From DATFVA01 sp963815785 (lineage in GTDB: Bacteria; Bacteroidota; Ignavibacteria; Ignavibacteriales; Ignavibacteriaceae): DNA of 64,000 nucleotides. Positions 16,761-25,846 of this stretch are shown here, one piece after another (positions within the stretch are counted from its first letter, which is position 1; the number at the start of each line of letters is the position of its first letter). Both the position numbers and the translations under genes were made by a program. The DNA is taken from NCBI GenBank assembly GCA_963815785.1, contig CAWFHZ010000002.1, positions 62,001 through 126,000 of the forward strand. The letters run 5' to 3'. The notes below the pieces were generated by a model, which worked only from the letters and a program-made list of their open reading frames with translations, made no database searches and was not told the DNA's origin.

Positions 16761-17528
16761 TTAAAATTTTGATTTTAACTCATCATATGTCAGGTTATAA
16801 TCCTCGGCACTTAAAAGGAATTTTGTATATGAATGTTTTGGCGATTTAAATATTTCTTCTGTCTTTCCTTTTTCAATTAATTCTCCTTTGTAAATTATGA
16901 TGATATCATCACACAATTTCCTGAGGATTCTGAGATTATGAGCGATGCAGATTAGTGTAACCTCGAACTTATCTTTAATTCTGTTAAACAGGTTTAAAAA
17001 ATTTAACTGTGATTCAGGATCCTGAGCCGAAAAAGGCTCATCCAGAATCAACAATTCAGGTTCAACAGCTAGTAAACGTGCTAATGCTGCCCTTTGCTGT
17101 TCTCCGCCGCTAAGCTCAAAACCTTTTCTGCTCAATAAGTCTTCTGAGAAATTTAAAGAATTAAAAATGCGATTCCTTTTTTCAATCACTTCAATATTTC
17201 CTGCTCTGATTTTAATGGCTTCATCAACAACATCTGATACCTTTCTTAATGGGTTTATAATCTCACCGTTATTCTGAAATAGAATCTGAACAGGGTTCGG
17301 TTTTTTCTCTTTCCTTTGAAAATTAAAATTAATTTCCCCACCGGTAGGAGTTAAAACTCCCGAAAGTAATTTGCCCAATGTAGTTTTTCCACTTCCTGAT
17401 TCTCCAGCTATTCCCAACGCATTTTTTCTTTTCATTTCAAATGAAATATTATTTAAAATAGAAATGCTATCACTTTTACTTTTAGCGGAATAAGAAAGGT
17501 TCTTTACTTCTAAAAGATTATTATTCAT
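16761..17528 (-). CDS. Peptide ABC transporter ATP-binding protein, DppF-like
   Basis: 255 aa. Walker A is GESGSGKTTLGKL, the ABC signature is ELSGGEQQRAALAR, Walker B is LLILDEPFSAQD and the H-loop is CIAHNLRILR. The C-terminal IIIYKGELIEKGKTEEIF and SPKHSYTKFLLSA are typical of the second ATPase of oligopeptide/dipeptide/nickel systems. It overlaps the preceding ATPase gene by 4 nt. The binding protein and permeases are on the opposite strand starting at 18356, so the transporter is encoded by a divergent pair of operons. Confidence 0.92.
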   Translation of the reverse strand: MNNNLLEVKNLSYSAKSKSDSISILNNISFEMKRKNALGIAGESGSGKTTLGKLLSGVLTPTGGEINFNFQRKEKKPNPVQILFQNNGEIINPLRKVSDVVDEAIKIRAGNIEVIEKRNRIFNSLNFSEDLLSRKGFELSGGEQQRAALARLLAVEPELLILDEPFSAQDPESQLNFLNLFNRIKDKFEVTLICIAHNLRILRKLCDDIIIIYKGELIEKGKTEEIFKSPKHSYTKFLLSAEDYNLTYDELKSKF

Positions 17529-18274
17529 AATAGTTGGTTATAAGCTGATATAAAATTTTTAGAAGCTGGCATATCCTGTTTTTCAAAAAAATCATCTTTA
17601 TTGTAAAATGAAGATAAAGTTCCGTCGGAGAGGAATGAAATTCTGTCGCCGGCACTTTTGGCAAACTTTAAATCCTGTGTAACAAGCAGTACAGCTTTAC
17701 TGTTACTTCTTACAAATTCCCTGAGTTTTAGTAATACAAGATTTGAAATCGGAGAATCAATTCCCGAGGTTGGTTCATCCAGTATTAATATTTCCGGATC
17801 TTTAAGTAAGGCAAGAGTGAACAAAATTCTTTGAGCCATTCCGCCGCTAACTTCGTAAGGATATAGATTGAAGATCACTTTTTTGGGGGGCAATAATAAG
17901 TCTTCAAAATAAGAACTGATCTTGACGTCATTTTTATAATGACGGAAATAATATCCTATTTTTTTTAAGGGATCGAAACTATTGATTGCATCCTGAAACA
18001 CATAACCAATTTCTGATTTTCTGATAGTTAATAATTCATCCTGAGTTGCCAAGGTAATATCTTTACCATTAAACATTATGCTTCCCGATACCTCATAAAA
18101 CCTTTCATCAAGCAGTCTGGTTAAAGATTTAATCAAAGTGGATTTTCCATTGCCATTTTGTCCAAGAATAACATTAATCCGGTTGCTTTCCAACTGGAAA
18201 TTTATATTATTCAATAGAAGCTTTTCAGAATTTTTACGCTTTATCTTAATACTTTTTATATAGACACTTAACAT
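17525..18274 (-). CDS. Peptide ABC transporter ATP-binding protein, DppD-like
   Basis: 249 aa. Walker A is GQNGNGKSTLIKSL, the signature is EVSGGMAQRILFTLAL, and Walker B is ILILDEPTSGID. The QDLKFAKSAGDRI segment is in place of the usual THD, so the switch His is replaced by Gln (LLVTQDL). The length is shorter than usual DppD (about 320 aa) because the C-terminal Fe-S/regulatory extension is missing. It is the first gene of the minus-strand operon and pairs with the DppF-like subunit downstream. Confidence 0.88.
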   Translation of the reverse strand: MLSVYIKSIKIKRKNSEKLLLNNINFQLESNRINVILGQNGNGKSTLIKSLTRLLDERFYEVSGSIMFNGKDITLATQDELLTIRKSEIGYVFQDAINSFDPLKKIGYYFRHYKNDVKISSYFEDLLLPPKKVIFNLYPYEVSGGMAQRILFTLALLKDPEILILDEPTSGIDSPISNLVLLKLREFVRSNSKAVLLVTQDLKFAKSAGDRISFLSDGTLSSFYNKDDFFEKQDMPASKNFISAYNQLL

Positions 18275-18355
18275 TGAATTATTTTAATTTTTTATTTATC
18301 TGACAAAATAATAAATTAACCTGAAATTTATTAACAACTCTCCGGAGAGGAGTGA

Positions 18356-20014
18356 ATGAAAGTAAAACTTTACTACATTCTCATTTTTCTTTCTTCTTTA
18401 ATCCTTTTCTCATCCTGTCAGAAAAGCTCAACTTCATCAAATTATATAGCCATTGGAATTGCGCAGGATGTTGAATCTATTAATCCTCTTTTTGCATTTA
18501 GTGTAGATGAGGGCAGTATTTCAGAACTTCTATATCTCAGTATGATTCAGCATGGCTGGGATGCGGTAAATGGTGAAATTACTTCTGAACCGCTTATCGC
18601 GAAAAATTGGGTCTGGAGTTCAGATACCTCGTCTATCACTTTAAATTTGAGGGATGATGTCAGGTGGTCTGATAATGAAAAGCTAACGGCAAATGATGTT
18701 GCTTTTTCGTTCGATATTTTTTCAGATCCTGCTGTTGATAGTCGGCTATTTGGAAGTTTTGAAAAATTCTATACTGATTCATCCGGTCATATTCTTATTA
18801 ATAAAACTTTTGAGATTTTATCACCGGATAAAATCAAAATAAATTTTATTCCCCATACTCATCCAACTTTGTTCAATATTGATATTCCCATATTACCAAA
18901 ACATATTTATGAAAAGATTGCAAGAAAGGATATCGCAACAGCTGAAGTTAATTTTAAACCAGTATCAAACGGACCATATAAACTGGAGAACTGGGATAAG
19001 AATCAAACTATAACTTTAAAGGTGGATTCAAGTTCTTTTTTATTCCATAAGGGAATAATAAACAAGATAATCTTTAAAGTAATTCCGGATTATAATTCGC
19101 GTATAACGCAGTTGAAAAAAGGTGAAATTGATCTTTGTGAACTAATTAAACCCGATGATGCCCCTGAGTTGGAAAAAAATAAAGATATTGAGATAGTACC
19201 TGTGAAAGGAAGGGAATATGAATATGTCGGCTGGAATAATATCGATCCTGATCTTTTAAATAAAGAGCATAAGGTAATTCCCAATAAATTTTTTGGTTCT
19301 GTAAAAGTTAGGCAGGCTCTATCTTACGCAATTAATAAGAAGGAAATTCTTGAAGAATATTTACATAATTACGGACAACTTGCTGTTGGACCGGTTTCCC
19401 CTATCTTTAAAAAAGCAATTGATGAAGATTTGCAGCCATATAACTATAATCCGGAAAAAGCTAAACAACTTCTGGCTGAAGAGGGATGGAAAGATATTGA
19501 TAATGATGGGATCCTTGAAAAAAACGGTACTGAATTCTCATTCGATTTATATATTCCGGGCGGAAATCCTTTAAGAAATTATTCGGCAACTGTAATTAAA
19601 AATAATCTGAAGAAAGTAGGAATTTCAGTAAATATTCAGACAATGGAGCTTAATACATTCCTGGATAATTTATTTTCAAAAAAATTAAATGCATGGATTG
19701 CAAGCTGGTATGTAGGTATCCCACTGGAATTAAAAATGCTTTGGCATTCTGACGATGAAAGCACGCCGCTTAATATTCAAAGTTATTCTAATAAAGAAAT
19801 AGATAACATTCTTGATAAAATTGAAAGTAATTCTAAGGAGCAGGAATTATATCAGCTTTATAAAAAATTTCAGGAGATAATACACAAAGATGAACCAGTT
19901 ACATTTCTATACTGGATTGATAATATCACAGCCCATAACAAAAGGATAACAAATATAGATATCAATCCACTTGGGGTAATACATCATTGCTGGAATTGGA
20001 AACTGGAAGAGTAA
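18356..20014 (+). CDS. Peptide-binding lipoprotein of the ABC transporter (SBP family 5)
   Basis: 552 aa. The signal peptide ends in a lipobox LFSSC, so the protein is a lipid-anchored periplasmic substrate-binding protein. Family 5 features are GIAQDVESINPLF near the N-terminus, LRDDVRWSDNEKLTANDVAFS, VRQALSYAINKKEIL and YNPEKAKQLLAEEGW. Ligands of this family are oligopeptides, dipeptides, nickel or heme, and sequence alone does not decide. It begins a plus-strand operon with the two permeases and has a strong SD (GGAGAGGAG). Confidence 0.93.
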   Translation: MKVKLYYILIFLSSLILFSSCQKSSTSSNYIAIGIAQDVESINPLFAFSVDEGSISELLYLSMIQHGWDAVNGEITSEPLIAKNWVWSSDTSSITLNLRDDVRWSDNEKLTANDVAFSFDIFSDPAVDSRLFGSFEKFYTDSSGHILINKTFEILSPDKIKINFIPHTHPTLFNIDIPILPKHIYEKIARKDIATAEVNFKPVSNGPYKLENWDKNQTITLKVDSSSFLFHKGIINKIIFKVIPDYNSRITQLKKGEIDLCELIKPDDAPELEKNKDIEIVPVKGREYEYVGWNNIDPDLLNKEHKVIPNKFFGSVKVRQALSYAINKKEILEEYLHNYGQLAVGPVSPIFKKAIDEDLQPYNYNPEKAKQLLAEEGWKDIDNDGILEKNGTEFSFDLYIPGGNPLRNYSATVIKNNLKKVGISVNIQTMELNTFLDNLFSKKLNAWIASWYVGIPLELKMLWHSDDESTPLNIQSYSNKEIDNILDKIESNSKEQELYQLYKKFQEIIHKDEPVTFLYWIDNITAHNKRITNIDINPLGVIHHCWNWKLEE

Positions 20015-20024
20015 TAAATTTATT

Positions 20025-21011
20025 ATGAGGAAAAGTTTTGGCAGATTAGTTTTTATAAGAGTATTTTCCTCACTGCTGATATTATTTTTCCTTATTACTT
20101 TTCTGTTTTTTTTACTGCGGATTTCACCCGGGGGTCCAGAACAAAAATTCATTTCACCTCAGTTAAAACCCGAACTAATGCAAAGCGTTAGGGAATCATT
20201 TAATCTTGACAAACCTGTTTATCAACAATATAGTTCATTTCTTATCAACCTGGTTAAAGGAGATTTCGGAGTTTCCTATAATTACAGAAAACCCGTGTTC
20301 GATGTTATTATGGATTATCTTCCGTTCACTCTTTCTTTTGCATTGATTGTAGTGGTTGTTCAACTTTTACTCGGTTTCTTACTATCATTCATTTCTATCA
20401 GCAAAATAAATAGCAGGACAGACAGATTCATTTCAAAATTTACTTTGCTGCTTTATTCGGTGCCGACTTTTGTGGCAGGTGTTTTTCTTATCTATATCTT
20501 TTCGGAGAAGCTAAACATTTTTCCTTCTTCCGGTTTAAAATCAATAAATTATAATGAAATGAATTTTGGAGGGCAGTTTTTTGATTATTTAATTCATCTT
20601 ATACTTCCCGTAATAACTTTAAGCCTGGGAGGAGTGGCAGTTTACTACAGATATTTAAGAGATAACCTGGAAGAAATATATAATAAACCGTTTATCCTGA
20701 ATTTGAGAGCGTCGGGACTTAATGAAAAGGAAATTACTCTGAAACACATTATTCCCAATGCCATTAATCCTTTGATAACAGTTACCGGAATCGATCTCGG
20801 TTTACTTTTAAGCGGTGCTTTAATTACGGAAGTTATTTTTGGATTACCCGGGATGGGCAGACTTACGGTTACTGCGATACTAACAAGAGATTATCCATTG
20901 GTGCTTGGCTGTACTTTTATTGCCGGAGTGTTTATTATCATTACAAACCTTGCCGCGGATCTATTAAAAGCAAAAATTGATAAAAGATTAATAAAAGGAA
21001 TTTTAAGTTAA
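20025..21011 (+). CDS. Peptide ABC transporter permease, DppB-like
   Basis: 328 aa with six membrane segments. The start RVFSSLLILFFLITFLFFLLR and the SPGGPEQKF segment are typical of DppB/OppB. The cytoplasmic EAA loop is NLRASGLNEKEITLKHIIPN, and LITEVIFGLPGMGRL follows. It lies 10 nt after the binding-protein gene, and the next permease starts right after its stop. Confidence 0.93.
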   Translation: MRKSFGRLVFIRVFSSLLILFFLITFLFFLLRISPGGPEQKFISPQLKPELMQSVRESFNLDKPVYQQYSSFLINLVKGDFGVSYNYRKPVFDVIMDYLPFTLSFALIVVVVQLLLGFLLSFISISKINSRTDRFISKFTLLLYSVPTFVAGVFLIYIFSEKLNIFPSSGLKSINYNEMNFGGQFFDYLIHLILPVITLSLGGVAVYYRYLRDNLEEIYNKPFILNLRASGLNEKEITLKHIIPNAINPLITVTGIDLGLLLSGALITEVIFGLPGMGRLTVTAILTRDYPLVLGCTFIAGVFIIITNLAADLLKAKIDKRLIKGILS

Positions 21012-22274
21012 TTGAAATTCAAAATCCAAAACCGTTATTTCATTCTTTTTCTTCTGTTTGCAATTATTGTTCTGCGGCTTCCTTTGCTTGTTGATATTTC
21101 TAAACTCCTGTATTTCTTTCTAGTAGATTTAATTACAAACTTTTCTTCTACTTTAAGACAATTTAGCTTTTCATTAGCTGATAATTTCATTTCCCTTATA
21201 CTTATTTTTACCTGCTCAGTTTATCTGATTCTGAATAAGAAGAAAAAAGCAATATTAGAGGAAGAGTTAACTTTTACCTCATCGGTACTTATCATCCTAC
21301 TATTCTTTTTTGTTTTAGCCTCGGTTATTTCAACTTCTGCTCCGGATTTTCAAAGTGATATAGGGATTACAAAACTACTTCGACCTTTTTCTTCGGTCCA
21401 ATTTATTCATGCTTCTGATCAAAAGAGCGGGAAGAATGAATTTAATTCTTTAAAGAAAAACTTAATGAATGAAAACCTTATATACGTTGATAGCATTAGC
21501 AGGATAAAGGATGAGTTTTATTATTATCAAAAAGGAAAAACCGTTTTAGCCGATAAGAATAAAATAATTTTCAATAATAATATTCCATTGGTTGAATCAC
21601 GGCTATTCGTTTTAGGGACCGATGAATTCGGAAGAGATGTGTTTTCACGACTTGTTTACGGGACAAGAATTTCAATGATTGTTGGTCTCGGTGCTGTAAT
21701 TGTCTCTTTCATTCTCGGAATCGGCTTGGGGTTTCTCTCCGGTTATTCAGGATGGTTTATGGATACTGCATTAAACCGTTTTACCGATATGTTTCTTTCT
21801 TTGCCCGTTATCTTTTTAATCATTCTTATTCTCACCTTTTTTGGAAATTCTATTTTTACAATTATTTTCATTTTAGGTTTTTCCGGCTGGATGAGCCTAT
21901 TTAAAATTGTAAGGGGTGAAGTTATTTCTATTAAACAAAAAGATTATTTTATTACAGCTTCCATGGTAGGCCTGCCCGGGTGGAAGTTATTGAGTAAGGA
22001 AATTCTTCCGGTAATATTAGCACCGGTAATAGTAAATCTTGTTTTCCAGTATGGGAATGTAATACTTGCCGAAGCTGCGTTAAGTTACCTGGGTTTGGGT
22101 ACAGCTTTGAACTATCCATCCTGGGGAGGAATGATAGAATCGGGACAGGAGTATCTGTCACAAGCGTGGTGGATGATATTTTTTCCCGGGTTGGCACTGA
22201 TCCTTACTTTGTTCACTGCTAATAATCTCGGCAGACAATTAAATAAATATTTTAATCCGAGAATTAACGAATGA
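21012..22274 (+). CDS. Peptide ABC transporter permease, DppC-like, with long N-terminal extension
   Basis: 420 aa against about 300 for usual DppC. The extra part is N-terminal: two or three additional hydrophobic segments in the first ~110 residues, plus a non-membrane stretch of about 80 residues (~115-195). The core follows with LGTDEFGRDVFSRLVYGTRIS, the EAA loop ASMVGLPGWKLLSKEILP and LGTALNYPSWGGMI. The start is TTG immediately after the previous stop. The stop TGA overlaps the ATG of the kinase gene by 4 nt, which suggests translational coupling to a signalling protein. Confidence 0.9.
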   Translation: MKFKIQNRYFILFLLFAIIVLRLPLLVDISKLLYFFLVDLITNFSSTLRQFSFSLADNFISLILIFTCSVYLILNKKKKAILEEELTFTSSVLIILLFFFVLASVISTSAPDFQSDIGITKLLRPFSSVQFIHASDQKSGKNEFNSLKKNLMNENLIYVDSISRIKDEFYYYQKGKTVLADKNKIIFNNNIPLVESRLFVLGTDEFGRDVFSRLVYGTRISMIVGLGAVIVSFILGIGLGFLSGYSGWFMDTALNRFTDMFLSLPVIFLIILILTFFGNSIFTIIFILGFSGWMSLFKIVRGEVISIKQKDYFITASMVGLPGWKLLSKEILPVILAPVIVNLVFQYGNVILAEAALSYLGLGTALNYPSWGGMIESGQEYLSQAWWMIFFPGLALILTLFTANNLGRQLNKYFNPRINE

Positions 22275-24760
22275 TTAATGACCGTTATAAAATAATTAAG
22301 AAACTGGGAGAAGGAAGAAGCCAAGTATTTTTATGTGAAGACATACTCCGCAAGGAAACAGAATTAGCAATAAAAATTCTACCTGCAACCGTTGATAATG
22401 AAGAACAAAAATCATTCAGAGACGAATACTTTTTACTTCAGAAACTTGATCACCCAAATATTATTAGTGTATTTGAGTATGGATCAGTTGTTTTATTATC
22501 AAATGAAGATAAAGTGTATAATATTTCAGAAGGGAGTCATTTTTTTACACTTGAATATTTTGAGGGAAGTGAGTTATTCGAATTTCCGCGTATACAGGAT
22601 GAGTCTGCACTGGTTAAAATAATATGTCAGATTTCTGCTGTATTATTTTATCTTCATCAGTCAGCCTACATTTATTATGATATAAAATCTGAAAATATTT
22701 TAGTAAAAGAAAAAAATGGTAAACCTGTTATTAAATTTATCGACTTTGGATTAGCAGCCCGTGTTAAAGAGAAACAGGAAATAAGTGCAAGAGGAACTGC
22801 TGAATATATTGCCCCTGAGATTTTACGAAAAGAAAAAATTGATCACCGTGCAGATCTCTATTCACTCGGAATTCTTCTTTACCGTGTAATATATGGCAAA
22901 TTCCCGTTCACAGGTAACGATCAACTGAGTATTTACAAAGCTCACCTCGATGAAGAGTTTGTTTTCCCAGGTTCGTCTTTTAATGATAAGATAGTTAACC
23001 TTGTTAAAAAACTCTTATCAAAAGAACCTGATGAAAGATTTTATACTTCCATTGGAATATTAGCTGAGCTCAATCCTTCAGCTATTAACCAATATAAAAA
23101 TGATTGGGTCAGGATTCCTGTTTTTGCCGGCAGAGATGATTCCTTATCTATTACTTCCACATACATCGAAAAAGGGAATAGTGGTGAAGTACTGGCAATT
23201 AAAGGTTCGGAAGGATCAGGTAAAAGTACACTGCTGAATGAATTAAATTATAAATATACTTCTTCCCTGCTGATTTCAGCTGATCGGAATAATGATGCAT
23301 ATGTGTGGCAATCGTTCCTGAGAGTAATTCTATATCAACAGAATATTTTTTCGGGATTAACGCCCGATACCATTAACAAAGCTCAAAGTATTCTAAATGG
23401 GAATAGTAAAAACCTTATCGAAGATTTAAAAGCTCTGTTCATAAAATTATCATCTGTCAACAGATTTGTTTTATTGATAGATAGTTTCAATTCCCTTAGT
23501 GACTTTGATCTTGAAGTATTCTTTCATCTGATTCCTGTTTTGCAGGTAAGTAAAATTAAGATTGTACTTTCAGAAGATTCCGGGAAAGAATATAAATCTA
23601 CCAGAATCAACAATTTGCAGGCGATAAATTTAAATCCGTTCACCGAAGCCCAGGTAAATGAGTTCATAAATACCAGTTTCGCATCATTTTACCCGATAAG
23701 TGAAATAAAGAAAATTATACTTTCATATTCTGACCTTCTGCCGGGAAGTATAGAAATTTTTCTAAAGGATTTAATTGTTTTAAATCTTTTAAATTTTTTT
23801 GAAGACGGTCCTGTTATAAATAGTGATATTGATTTTGATAATCTTCTAAAAAGTTCCCAGGAAGAAATATATCAGATCAGATTAAAAAATCTGGATCCGA
23901 AAAGCAGGGACATTGCAATTTTACTTTCAATGTTTAATGTTAACCTTGATATTTCCACTATAGTTAATTTGACAGGTGAGGGGAAACAAATTATAAATAG
24001 AACTCTTGAAGAATTATCTGAATCCAATATTATTCATCCGGGTAATGTTTTAGGCAATCCACAATTTACCAACCACGGAATTAAAGAACATATATATTCG
24101 ACAATAGAAAATAAGGGGGAAGCTCATTTAAAGATTGCGGAACTCATATCTGATAAAATTCCATCTTTCAACAGGAATGAATTTGCCAGACATTTTGAAC
24201 TCGCCGGAAAATATGATACGTCATATGAGGTGTTACAAGAAGAGTTAGAAAAAGCTGAAAGTGCATCGGCTTTCTCATACAAAAAGAATTTGCTCGAACA
24301 TCTGGCAGAACTTCCACTTACTGAAAAAAACCTCTGGAAAATTCAAATAGACTTAAGTTACTGTTACTTTCACCTGGGAGAATTACATGCCGCTATAGAC
24401 TTGATAAATGAACTGATAATTAAAAATCCTAACGATGAAGAAATGATTTCATTAAACCTTTTAAAGGGGAAAGCGCTGATTGCAATACAGTCTCTCGAAG
24501 AAGGAAAGAAATTACTGGAAGAAATATTAAAGGACATGGAAGAAGGAGCAATAAAAAATGAGATACTGGCAGAAATAGTTGAAGCCGAGTATGAAATGTC
24601 AAAATATGATGAAGCAGAAAAAATTGCCAATCAACTTATTGCAGATTCATCAACCTCTACTGAAACATTAGGAAAAGTTTACAGGATCAAAGGATTAATA
24701 GAATTATATAAAAACAATAATCCTCAACTCACGATAGAGATATTTAGAAGAGGCACTTAA
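22271..24760 (+). CDS. Ser/Thr protein kinase fused to an ATPase and TPR region (C-terminus cut by frameshift)
   Basis: 829 aa. Residues 1-270 form a Hanks-type kinase with Gly loop LGEGRSQVF, ATP Lys in LAIKIL, catalytic loop YYDIKSENIL (HRD replaced by YYD, Asp kept), DFG in IDFGLA and APE in YIAPEIL. Residues ~300-560 are a STAND/AAA-like ATPase with Walker A GSEGSGKSTLLNEL and Walker B-like FVLLIDSF. From ~600 to the end are TPR helices. The reading frame ends at IFRRGT inside a TPR, and the next ORF continues the repeats in another frame. Kinase-ATPase-TPR architecture is known from PknK-like regulators. It overlaps the peptide permease gene by 4 nt and is followed by a sigma-54 activator. 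Confidence 0.88.
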   Translation: MINDRYKIIKKLGEGRSQVFLCEDILRKETELAIKILPATVDNEEQKSFRDEYFLLQKLDHPNIISVFEYGSVVLLSNEDKVYNISEGSHFFTLEYFEGSELFEFPRIQDESALVKIICQISAVLFYLHQSAYIYYDIKSENILVKEKNGKPVIKFIDFGLAARVKEKQEISARGTAEYIAPEILRKEKIDHRADLYSLGILLYRVIYGKFPFTGNDQLSIYKAHLDEEFVFPGSSFNDKIVNLVKKLLSKEPDERFYTSIGILAELNPSAINQYKNDWVRIPVFAGRDDSLSITSTYIEKGNSGEVLAIKGSEGSGKSTLLNELNYKYTSSLLISADRNNDAYVWQSFLRVILYQQNIFSGLTPDTINKAQSILNGNSKNLIEDLKALFIKLSSVNRFVLLIDSFNSLSDFDLEVFFHLIPVLQVSKIKIVLSEDSGKEYKSTRINNLQAINLNPFTEAQVNEFINTSFASFYPISEIKKIILSYSDLLPGSIEIFLKDLIVLNLLNFFEDGPVINSDIDFDNLLKSSQEEIYQIRLKNLDPKSRDIAILLSMFNVNLDISTIVNLTGEGKQIINRTLEELSESNIIHPGNVLGNPQFTNHGIKEHIYSTIENKGEAHLKIAELISDKIPSFNRNEFARHFELAGKYDTSYEVLQEELEKAESASAFSYKKNLLEHLAELPLTEKNLWKIQIDLSYCYFHLGELHAAIDLINELIIKNPNDEEMISLNLLKGKALIAIQSLEEGKKLLEEILKDMEEGAIKNEILAEIVEAEYEMSKYDEAEKIANQLIADSSTSTETLGKVYRIKGLIELYKNNNPQLTIEIFRRGT

Positions 24761-24768
24761 AAAATTTG

Positions 24769-25836
24769 ATGAAAAATCATCAGTTAGCAAAAGTAGCAAC
24801 AATGGAAGATAATCTTGGGAATATCTATAATATTATTAGTGAAAAATCAGAATCAGAAAAACACTGGAACAAAGCAATTGAAATAAATAATTCAATTGGA
24901 AATTTATTATACAAAGCTGGAATACTTTTAAACAGTGGCATATTTTATTTGGAAAATTGCAATTATGAAAAAGCTATAGATCAATATTTAGCTGCACATT
25001 CAATTTTTAGTGCACTTGGAGAAAAAAATAATCTTGGAATCACATATATAAATCTTGGCGAAGTTTATCTGATAACATGTGAGTATGAAATGTCAATTAA
25101 TTCTTTAAAATCTGCAATCAAAATTTACGATGAATTAGAAAACAAACTTGAAAAAGGCGAAGCAATATTTTTATTGGGTAAGTTGTACTTTGAAATTGGA
25201 GATATCCAGGGTTTGAATGAAATTGCGTTGACATATGTTGATTTCACAAATATGAATATAGATAAACTAGATTTCAATGATAAATATTTAAAGGGAATGC
25301 AAAATATTTTAAATGAAAATTTTTTTGAAGCATTAGAAATTTTGTATGTTCTCAGGGAAAAAAGTAAAGCTCAATCGGACATTATCATATATTGCGAGAT
25401 TCAATTAAGAGTAATAAAGATATTAATTCAAATTGCAAAATATGATGATGCCTTAAATGAATTAATGGCAGATGACTTTGTAAATAATTGTAATAACCAT
25501 ATCTATTTTGATGCATTCAGAGATATTTTAATGGGTAGAGTTTTGGAAGTTCAAAAAAATCAAACAACAAAAGCAGTCTTATATTATTATGAGGAGGCAT
25601 ATAAAAAGATTAGCTCAATAAGCATAACAGAACTTACATGGAAAATTTTATATGAATTATATCGGCTTTATAAGATAAGGGGCAATCCTTCAAAGACTTC
25701 CGAATTCAGACATTATACTCTACAGACCATTCTGCATATAGCAAATGAAATTAAATCTGAACATTTAAAAATGCTTTACCTTGAAAATCCGGAACGTAAG
25801 AGGGTATTAAAAGAATTAAATCAGGAGTTGAAATAA
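24769..25836 (+). CDS. TPR continuation of the kinase-ATPase protein
   Basis: About 355 aa of tandem TPR-like helices, including ATMEDNLGNIYN, SIGNLLYKAGILLNSG and NNLGITYINLGEVYL, followed by degenerate repeats to the C-terminus. Upstream bases 24747-24779, read in the third frame, give EEALKKFDEKS, the missing piece of a TPR between the kinase ORF and this one. That means two single-base insertions about 30 nt apart separate the ORFs. If real, the 8-nt gap between TAA and ATG would allow reinitiation as a separate TPR protein. If artefactual, this is the C-terminal third of one protein of about 1190 aa. Confidence 0.75.
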   Translation: MKNHQLAKVATMEDNLGNIYNIISEKSESEKHWNKAIEINNSIGNLLYKAGILLNSGIFYLENCNYEKAIDQYLAAHSIFSALGEKNNLGITYINLGEVYLITCEYEMSINSLKSAIKIYDELENKLEKGEAIFLLGKLYFEIGDIQGLNEIALTYVDFTNMNIDKLDFNDKYLKGMQNILNENFFEALEILYVLREKSKAQSDIIIYCEIQLRVIKILIQIAKYDDALNELMADDFVNNCNNHIYFDAFRDILMGRVLEVQKNQTTKAVLYYYEEAYKKISSISITELTWKILYELYRLYKIRGNPSKTSEFRHYTLQTILHIANEIKSEHLKMLYLENPERKRVLKELNQELK

Positions 25837-25846
25837 AAAATTAGCA

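Noticed and set aside
24740..24775. Programmed ribosomal frameshift joining the kinase and TPR ORFs
   Set aside because: Restoring the repeat needs two separate shifts about 30 nt apart, there is no slippery heptamer in the right frame before the TAA, and similar indels occur in unrelated genes.
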